This document shows, piece by piece, positions 41,621-47,682 of a stretch of DNA of 47,682 bases. The translations under genes and the position numbers were made by a program. Below the pieces are notes generated by a model. It saw nothing but the letters and a program-made list of their open reading frames with translations. It did no database searches and was not told where the DNA came from. Within the stretch, counting starts at the first letter, position 1; each line of letters begins with the position of its first letter. Source of the DNA: Hyphomicrobiales bacterium (lineage in GTDB: Bacteria; Pseudomonadota; Alphaproteobacteria; Rhizobiales; Rhizobiaceae); NCBI GenBank assembly GCA_900474095.1, contig UCOA01000122.1, positions 1 through 47,682 on the forward strand, written 5' to 3'.

Positions 41621-42982
41621 ATGGAATGCGTGGCTATTATTGGAGGGGGCCCGGCCGGCCTCGCGACCGGTCAAGCCCTTGCCAGGCAGGGTATCGAATT
41701 TGTCTTGTTCGAGGCAGGCCCACCGCTTGCCGAACGCAGGCACGACGAGGCAGCCCAACTCGGGAGCGGAATCGGCGGCGCGGGGCTTTTCTCGGACGGC
41801 AAGTTCAGTTTCTTTCCTTCCGGCACGCATCTCTACAGCCTGGAGAACCGCGGCCGCCTTCACGAGGCCTATGGCGCGATCGAGTGCCAGCTGACGCAAG
41901 TCGGGATCTCAGCGCCACCCTTGACCGATGAGTTAGTCCCCGGCTTCGCCGGTCAAGATGAAAGCATGGTATCCAAGCCCTATCTTTCGACCTACGGCTC
42001 GCTCGAACAACGCGACGCGTTGATTGCTGCCATGAGTGACGAGTTTCGCGACAAGATCCGCGCCAACACGCGCGTAGAAAAAATCCTCCCCTCGCCTGTC
42101 GGCTATATGGTGCGCAGCCGCGGCGCCGATGGGACCATTAGGGAGGACACCTTCGATCACTTTGCCATCGCAACCGGACGCTTTGGTCCGCAAGCGCTCC
42201 CGGACATGCTTCCAGCACCGGCGATGACCGACTTGCGATACGAATTCGGCATTCGTATCGAGCATCCAAACGGGATCGGATTCCTTGAGGTAGTGAAGCG
42301 GCCCGATGTTAAGTACATCCTCGACGCAGCCGAAACGGAGGTGCGGACTTTTTGCACCTGCCGAGATGGCGAAGTCTGGATGATCCCTTATGGCAATTTG
42401 GCCGCGCTCTCAGGCCGCTCCGACGGACCGCCGAGTGGATACTCCAATTTCGGGCTGTTGGCGCGTTTCACTGGAGACAATCTCGACAAAGGTCGGCAGA
42501 TTTGGGCGGAGCTGCAACATCAGCTCGGGGACGATGTGCCAGCGACATGGCAGCCGCTCGCCGAATTCCTTAAGGGCTCATCCGAACCGAGCAGGCGCGA
42601 TCCAGAGCCGGCTCGTCGCCCCTGGTTTCCGCAGAAACAGTTTCGCCGCGGCGACGTTGCCGCCCGGCTGCCGTCCGAACTCTACCGGATCCTTGCCGAA
42701 AGTGCGCGTATGATCATCAAGCGGTTTCCCGACATGGCAACGCCGGAGGCAATCTGCCTGTTTCCGGCGGTGGAGGGTGTCGGCGCTTTTCCTGCCATCG
42801 ATGCAGGCCTGCGGGATCACAGTGGACACATTTGGTATTGCGGCGACGTGGTCGGCCGGTTCCGCGGGCTGGTACCGGCCCTCGTCAGCGGATATTACGT
42901 CGGAACGGCCATTGCGGCTCATCTCCGCGAAAAGGAGGACAAGACGGCACCGGGCGAATGGCAGGTGGCAGCGGCGCAGTAG
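41621..42982 (+). CDS. FAD-dependent oxidoreductase
   Basis: A 453-residue enzyme. The N-terminal dinucleotide fold is CVAIIGGGPAGLATGQALAR (glycines at about 8-13), ending in an acidic residue of FVLFEAG. GIGGAGLFSDGKFSFFPSG, after the first strand, is characteristic of a group of uncharacterised FAD dehydrogenases (COG2509-like). FAIATGRFGPQALPDML is the second FAD contact and GHIWYCGDVVGRFRGLVPAL the C-terminal FAD-binding end. AGGAGCAAAC precedes the ATG. The substrate is unknown. It is 119 bases after the nucleotidyltransferase and 91 bases before the kinase gene, on the same strand. Confidence 0.85.
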   Translation: MECVAIIGGGPAGLATGQALARQGIEFVLFEAGPPLAERRHDEAAQLGSGIGGAGLFSDGKFSFFPSGTHLYSLENRGRLHEAYGAIECQLTQVGISAPPLTDELVPGFAGQDESMVSKPYLSTYGSLEQRDALIAAMSDEFRDKIRANTRVEKILPSPVGYMVRSRGADGTIREDTFDHFAIATGRFGPQALPDMLPAPAMTDLRYEFGIRIEHPNGIGFLEVVKRPDVKYILDAAETEVRTFCTCRDGEVWMIPYGNLAALSGRSDGPPSGYSNFGLLARFTGDNLDKGRQIWAELQHQLGDDVPATWQPLAEFLKGSSEPSRRDPEPARRPWFPQKQFRRGDVAARLPSELYRILAESARMIIKRFPDMATPEAICLFPAVEGVGAFPAIDAGLRDHSGHIWYCGDVVGRFRGLVPALVSGYYVGTAIAAHLREKEDKTAPGEWQVAAAQ

Positions 42983-43073
42983 CCCCAGACACCGGCAGCC
43001 ATTTTCAACAGCTCGGTCGGACTCCGACGGCAGAAGCCGACGCGATGGGCGACCATCAGCAAGGACAAAAAAA

Positions 43074-43796
43074 ATGCTGGTAGCTATCGAAGGAATTGAC
43101 GGGGCGGGTAAAACCCATATTGCGCAAAAGCTCGCCCTCAAACTGAGCGAACGAGGGTACAACGCTCGGTATCTAAACAAGAGCGATATAGTGTTCGGAG
43201 ATGATTTTGCCGACAGCCGGCTTGGGCTGCTCCGGCAGATTATCTGGCCGGAAAAGGGCGAACCGAAGCAAGACTTGCTTGGCACGCATTTTTATCTGTT
43301 CCTACTCGCCTCCTGGTTCTCCGCGGTGGGAAAGATACTCCGCCGGGAGCAGAGCTCCGGTCGCCGCGTCACGGTGATGGACGGGTCGCATTACCGCGTC
43401 GTTGCCAAAGCGCATTGCAGGGCGCGGATCGATCTGAGCCAGCTTTTCGGGTTGTTTGCGCAGGCTGCCGAGCCAGATTTGGTCGTCCTGCTGGAGATCG
43501 ACCCGCACGTGTCATGGCATCGGCGCACGGCCTTCAAAGAGACCGAGATCGGACGCTGGGACGGTTACCGCGGCGATCCCCGCGAAGCTTACTGCGCCTA
43601 TCAATCGACGATCCAACAGAGCTTGCGCCACATGGCCCGGGAGCGCGGGTGGGTGGTCATTCCTCAGGACGAAACCACGCGGGATACTGACATAGTCGAA
43701 TGCATTCTCCATCACGTTGCCAACGCAACTTCCCGCGAAAGAGGGCAGTCCAACCAAGACTTCCTTGTCGAGCGAGCAGAGACGGTCTCAAGATAA
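43074..43796 (+). CDS. Thymidylate-kinase-like P-loop kinase
   Basis: A 240-residue protein from the ATG at 43074 (AAGGA nine bases upstream). The opening MLVAIEGIDGAGKTHIAQKL contains the P-loop GxxGxGKT in the form used by thymidylate kinases. DGSHYRVVAKAHCRARIDLS is in the place of the usual DRY/R motif region, and LVVLLEIDPHVSWHRR matches the strand before the LID. It is longer than the housekeeping enzyme (about 210) and differs around the substrate site, so it probably phosphorylates something other than dTMP. It is the last plus-strand gene of the operon. Confidence 0.8.
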   Translation: MLVAIEGIDGAGKTHIAQKLALKLSERGYNARYLNKSDIVFGDDFADSRLGLLRQIIWPEKGEPKQDLLGTHFYLFLLASWFSAVGKILRREQSSGRRVTVMDGSHYRVVAKAHCRARIDLSQLFGLFAQAAEPDLVVLLEIDPHVSWHRRTAFKETEIGRWDGYRGDPREAYCAYQSTIQQSLRHMARERGWVVIPQDETTRDTDIVECILHHVANATSRERGQSNQDFLVERAETVSR

Positions 43797-44113
43797 CATA
43801 AATCGCAGCCTTGGAGACACCGACACGGTCATGGGTTAGGCCCTTTGGCGCTGGAGGTCCGTATCCTAAATTTAGTCCCGTCGACGTCGACGGCTGCAGC
43901 TCCCAGTCGGCCCCAGGGCAGTGGGTGGATCGCTTCCGCCTGATGACGGTCGTCGATTGCTCGCTCTACACCGTAAAGGTGATGTCAGCCAATAGGGTCG
44001 GCGGTAGATCGAGACAGGTCCGGACAAGGATAAAAGATTCCCACATAGGAAGATTGCCTTGCTTACACGGTTCCCCCGCCGGACCGCAGTTCCCCATGGG
44101 CGGCGACTACAAG
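43797..44113. other. Spacer between two convergent genes
   Basis: A 317-base stretch between the kinase gene and the Hint-domain gene, which point toward each other. I see no gene and no clear terminator. Confidence 0.45.
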
Positions 44114-44941
44114 CTATGTCCTCGTTTGTCGGGCGCGTGTCGCAATTCTCTCGTAGACGCCATGAATTAGTTCACGCATCTGAAAAGTGCGACGAACCCC
44201 CAGCGGCAGAAGTGCCTTCAGGTGCTCTCGGCCGGAATCAAGACTCACGATGGGTGCGAAAGGCTTCATGGCCCTATGCGCGGGACCAGGATAGAGGCGC
44301 GCGAATTCAACGAAGTTCGTGAAGTCCTCGAAGTTGTTGGACTCGACGAGGAACGTCTCGGCTGGAACACCCTCGGCCAAAATCACTTCGTGCGTATCGA
44401 GCACAATGTGGAAATATTCAATCATCTCCCGGTTTGCGGGGAGGGCAGTCGCAATCGAGATCCCATTGATGAGGTCCTTCACTCTGACGAGCACGCCGTC
44501 AATGAACAGGGCGTGTCCTGCAGAGAGATAGAGATCCCTGTGAGGTGTCTGATGGTCAAGGGCGTGTCGCGAAATGCGGATTGGGACGACGCTGTCATTC
44601 CAGGATGGGCCGCTTCGCTTGTAGAGACGGCGACCGATCCATTTCGCCGCCATGGCTTCGCCGCGCACCGTTTCAATGAGATCGCCGATTTGAAGATCCT
44701 CAATGCAGACCTCGCCCGTCGGGGTCATCACGGCGGTGCCTCGCAGAAAGCACATCGGACCACCGCCGGGCTTGCCGTCTTTCTTCCACCACTTCCTTCC
44801 CTTGGCTTGAGCCATCGAAGACGGAAACATTGCTGCCGCGAGGGTACCCATCGCTGCAATTCGGGCACCCGTTGCAGCGGCCAGACCGAGGAAGTGACGC
44901 CGTGCCCCGTTGAGCTGTACATTTGGTTCATTGCCCGACAT
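44114..44941 (-). CDS. Tat-exported Hint-domain protein
   Basis: A 275-residue protein from the ATG at 44941, with AAGGAGAGAAC upstream. Residues about 12-45 are a twin-arginine signal (NGARRHFLGLAAATGARIAA). After a lysine-rich stretch the Hint domain begins at the cysteine of MCFLRGTAVMTPTGE, continues with IEDLQIGDLIETV and WIGRRLYKR, and has LYLSAGHALFIDGVLV and FHIVLDTHEVILAEGVPAET. This is the Hedgehog/intein fold of the Hint_2 type, which can cleave its own backbone at the cysteine. Such domains usually sit at the end of large secreted proteins; a short stand-alone form behind a Tat signal is unusual. It converges with the kinase operon, which may or may not be connected. Confidence 0.82.
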   Translation of the reverse strand: MSGNEPNVQLNGARRHFLGLAAATGARIAAMGTLAAAMFPSSMAQAKGRKWWKKDGKPGGGPMCFLRGTAVMTPTGEVCIEDLQIGDLIETVRGEAMAAKWIGRRLYKRSGPSWNDSVVPIRISRHALDHQTPHRDLYLSAGHALFIDGVLVRVKDLINGISIATALPANREMIEYFHIVLDTHEVILAEGVPAETFLVESNNFEDFTNFVEFARLYPGPAHRAMKPFAPIVSLDSGREHLKALLPLGVRRTFQMRELIHGVYERIATRARQTRT

Positions 44942-45133
44942 CGTTCTCTCCTTTCCCCATATTGCGCAAGTTTCCCGAGCATGCCGCAAACAAATTTGCA
45001 CCAGTTCGCAATCTGAGAATATCGCTCTTTTCGGGTAGGTCGGGTTGCATTCGAGAGCTGGTTGTCGGCGTCGGGGAAGTAGTCAATTGTATCCGTTGCG
45101 AGCGCCCCACAGCCATGGGCATGATGCCGCGCA

Positions 45134-45969
45134 TCAATCCGGACTAAGCGTCGTTGGCGGGGGCAGGGCCCGCTTGCCATAGCCGGCAACAGCCTGCCAT
45201 CTCAGCCGACCGTCGCGTGCTATTGCGGCAATGTGCTTGTCCCTTTGACAAGGCGGTCCGGTATCACCGCTTTCCACCGCCGTGACACGCGGTAGAATGA
45301 CGATCTTCGCGGTGCTGCTATGCTGCAGGATCGTCTGATAGGTTGGCTTGCCGTCATAGGCGCTGTCGGCTGTGAACTGGTCGATCTCGCCGTCGATCTG
45401 ATCGAGCAATTGCGTCACCTGGGAAGGATCATCCGTGTTCTGGTCTGTCAGACTATGGGCGATGATTTCGCCACTGTCGGCATCCACTGCCAGATGGAGC
45501 TTGCGCCAGTTGCGACGGGATCTGGCGTCATGCTTCTCCTCCAGCCATTGCCCCGCGCCGTAGACTTTCAATCCGGTACTATCGACAAGCACATGCGGCA
45601 GAGGCCGGTTTCGTCGGGCTGATGGCTCCCACTTCTGCGCCCGACGGCTCAGCGTCGTATGATCCGGAACAGGGACTTTCAGCTCCATGAGATCCAACAG
45701 CGAGTGTAGCAATCCCTCGGTCTGGCGCAGCCGCATTCCGAAGACGCAACCCAGCGTCAGGGCCCTTTTGATGGCGAGATCGGAATACCGGGCTTGGCCG
45801 CCTCGGGTCTTGCGTCGGGGAGCGCGCCACCCGACCAGTGCCTCCGGCGTTACTCAAAATGTCAGGCTACCAGTCGGCGCAGACATGCCTCGTAATCCGC
45901 CCAGTTCGTCACCTTGAATTTCATCTTCTCGATGTGGTGACGGCGCGCAGAATTATGTTCGTAGGGCAT
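45134..45969 (-). mobile_element. IS5-family transposase, broken
   Basis: Starting at the ATG at 45969: ARRHHIEKMKFKVTNWADYE, then a frameshift near 45870 and a TGA where the family has tryptophan (SLTF*VTPEALVGW). The frame from 45857 is open: GGQARYSDLAIKRALTLGC, VFGMRLRQTEGLLHSLLDLM, PHVLVDSTGLKVYGAGQWLE, FTADSAYDGKPTYQ. It ends abruptly after LRWQAVAGYGKRAL with an unrelated tail, so the last 40-50 residues, including the final catalytic glutamate region, are gone. Not able to transpose. I could not find intact terminal repeats. Confidence 0.8.
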
Positions 45970-46083
45970 GGCACGGATCAAGCTGATTGCGATCCCGTCT
46001 GCCTAGCGCCAAACCGTTGACGAAGTATCCACGCACCAACGCTTGTCGGAAGCGAAGGCATGGAGCCCACGGTGTCGCGCGTC

Positions 46084-46818
46084 TTATTCCAGAATGTTTT
46101 CTGGGCTGTGGACGGTGAAGGGCAAGCTCGGCCGGTGGACCGGTGTTGTTCCCGGAACTCCGACAAATCCCACCCGGTCGAGAGCCATTTCCAGCGCAAG
46201 ACGCGCTTGTTTTTCGGGATTCTGGTCGATCGCCAGCGCCATCAGGCGTGAGTTCAGCAACTCCCGGGTTACTTCGTTGAGTTCATGGCCGACAAACAGG
46301 GGGCGATGATTGCGTGCCAAGTTTTTAATGGCCGCCGCGACGCCTCTGTTTCCCCCTCCAACGTTATAAATCGCCACCGTGTCCGGGTGGCGGACCAAAG
46401 CAGGACGAAGGAGCAATTCTGACAAGACGTCGTCGTCGCGACCCTCCAATATTTCGGAGACGTGAAGACGACGCGCAGAACCGGCGAGAAAGTCCTTGAA
46501 CCCGCGCAATCGTGTAGCGTGGGCTTGGAAGCCGAGATGATTACAAAGGATAAGAACAGAACCCTGCTTCCGGACCATGCTCTCGATGAAATAATCGGCC
46601 GTCCGCCCCGCTTTGTAATGATCGATCCCTGCATAGGCGAGCCGCAGTGAGCGGGGCAGATCGGAGATGATGGTGACGGTCGGTATACCTTTGGCGGCGA
46701 TCGAGCCGATCGCGCGATGGATGGCGTCGTGCTCCTGGGTATAGACGATAACGGCGTCGCACTGGGTCAGTCGCAGTGCTTGTGCCATGGCTTCCGGTTT
46801 TTCATCTGCCAGAATGGT
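46084..46818 (-). pseudogene. LacI family sugar regulator lacking its DNA-binding domain
   Basis: From about 46818 the frame reads QTILADEKPEAMAQAL, then CDAVIVYTQEHDAIHRAIGS, GIPTVTIISDLP and IDHYKAGRTADYFIESMV, which is the sugar-binding domain of LacI-type regulators. VAIYNVGGGNRGVAAAIKNL and FVGHELNEVTRELL follow, and the end is normal. The N-terminal helix-turn-helix and the first strand are absent; the frame runs a few residues into unrelated sequence up to 46854. It is not likely to bind DNA. The break coincides with that of the permease gene on the other strand. Confidence 0.72.
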
Positions 46819-46829
46819 CTGCAGCATCC

Positions 46830-47393
46830 AGCAGCTTCTCACCAACGGCGGCAATCCGGTCTATCTGCCGCCCGTCGGCGTCCCAGAAGCGTTCCGGTTC
46901 GTTGGACATGGTACGGTGTTCGGCATTATTTCCGCTGATCGTCGTTCTTGTTGTGGTCGTCGTCAGTGGAGTCGTCTTGTCGAAGACACGCTATGGCCGC
47001 GTACTCACCTCGATCGGGATCCAGGCCAGCGTGACCCGCTATTCGGGCGTTGCCGTTCCGGCGCATGTTGCCGCGACCTATGTTCTGACAGGTGTGATTG
47101 CGGCGATTGCCGGACTGATCCTGACATCGACAGTCACCGTCTACATTCCCTCATCCGGCAATGCTTTCCTGCTCAATGCCATCGGTGCGACCTTCATCGG
47201 CACGACGTTGAGCCCGCTCGGACGTCCCAATGTTCTCGGAACCGTCCTCGGCGTGCTGCTGCTTAGCATTGTCGCCAACGGGTTGCTGCTCACGGGCTTG
47301 AACTTCTACTGGCAGCAGGTGGGCACCGGTTTGCTGATCTTTGCCGTCCTGTCGATTAGCTTCATCAATCAGAAGGCGAAGCGGCGGGCATGA
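46830..47393 (+). pseudogene. Ribose-type ABC sugar permease, C-terminal half with frameshift
   Basis: The first frame gives QQLLTNGGNPVYLPPVGVPE and AFRFVGHGTVFGII. Near 46938 the frame shifts by one base and the second frame continues IVVLVVVVVSGVVLSKTRYG, GIQASVTRYSGVAVPAHVAA, TYVLTGVIAAIAGLIL and ATFIGTTLSPLGRPNVLGTV to 47393. These are the last helices of RbsC-type permeases. The first half is gone and no ATPase or binding-protein gene is in the window, so no working transporter is made here. Confidence 0.75.
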
Positions 47394-47599
47394 GCCTGCG
47401 GCTTGACGCCGGGCGGCCGATAATGAAACTTTGCCGTATCGATCGGCTTAACAGACGCCTTGCCCGGGTGAGGGTGACCAGACATCTCCCGCATCGGATG
47501 TTGCAAAGTCTCTATCCAAGGCAGAAGGCGAAGAGCCAATTCTACAACGTCCAAAGCGGACATTGTCTCTGGATCATCGACAAGTTCATCAAGTCGCAA
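47369..47599 (-). CDS. Possible small hypothetical protein
   Basis: A frame of up to 76 residues with a TTG start at 47599 and an acidic, helical opening (LDELVDDPETMSALDVVELA). The opening looks protein-like, but the C-terminal part (HYRPPGVKPQAHARRF) overlaps the end of the permease fragment and looks random. I do not recognise it. It may be a fragment of a gene whose other end was lost. Confidence 0.25.
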   Translation of the reverse strand: MRLDELVDDPETMSALDVVELALRLLPWIETLQHPMREMSGHPHPGKASVKPIDTAKFHYRPPGVKPQAHARRFAF

Positions 47600-47682
47600 T
47601 CCTCATCTCCTACCCATAATACCAACCGTCATCATAGACATCGATTTTGTGAGGGTGACGACATTGCGGTCAAAGCAGGAAG
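47600..47682. other. Right edge, nothing recognised
   Basis: No gene or repeat recognised in the last 83 bases. Confidence 0.4.

Noticed and set aside
1-47682. CRISPR array, replication origin, repABC genes or complete prophage
   Set aside because: I looked for regularly spaced repeats, partition or replication genes and phage structural genes and found none.

Overview
The window reads as an accessory stretch (plasmid or genomic island) from an alphaproteobacterium of the Rhizobiales (Rhizobium/Agrobacterium/Mesorhizobium-like). The signs are GC-rich genes, families typical of that order (HWE kinase remnant, DUF1488, DUF2171, DUF1003, a 27-residue small membrane peptide) and many decayed insertion sequences. 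I cannot name the species.

Layout. 1-6 kb: small and stress-type genes, a decayed HWE kinase/response regulator pair, an AI-2E family permease, DUF1003, a flavin-binding protein, a LysE exporter and DUF2171. 6-17 kb: a scarred region with IS3, Tn3 and IS21 remnants, a tRNA-Ser fragment, a haloperoxidase/PAP2-like exported protein, a Tat-exported sulfite-oxidase-family enzyme, a MerR/carboxymuconolactone decarboxylase pair and a frameshifted MFS gene. 17.1-36.1 kb: a phenazine-type biosynthetic gene cluster. 36.3-39.4 kb: IS6 and IS1595 remnants around a DinB/TetR pair and a TM2 protein. 39.5-44.9 kb: an unrecognised gene set (small basic protein, unknown protein, PF14907-type nucleotidyltransferase, FAD oxidoreductase, thymidylate-kinase-like protein) facing a Tat-exported Hint-domain protein. 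45-47.7 kb: a broken IS5 element and a sugar ABC locus that lost its middle.

The main system is the 17.1-36.1 kb cluster. It holds single copies of phzA/B, phzD, phzE, phzF and phzG, enough on known pathway logic to turn chorismate into a phenazine carboxylic or dicarboxylic acid. No phzC is present. Around this core sit tailoring genes that I do not associate with any described phenazine cluster: an acyl-CoA-dehydrogenase-fold flavoenzyme, an ATP-grasp ligase, a YqcI/YcgG-family protein (a family with haem N-oxygenases), a phytanoyl-CoA-dioxygenase-like enzyme and a NodU/CmcH-type carbamoyltransferase. Two MFS transporters and a heterodimeric ABC exporter could remove the product. An amide-linked, oxidised, carbamoylated phenazine is my inference.

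Five perfect copies of one palindrome, TGACTG-N5-CAGTCA, lie upstream of the cluster's transcription units, including a GNAT acetyltransferase at its left edge. The divergently placed TetR-family gene is the obvious candidate to bind them, so one repressor probably controls synthesis, export and a possible resistance gene together. Transposase debris on both sides (IS21 istB left, IS6 right) suggests the cluster arrived by transfer.
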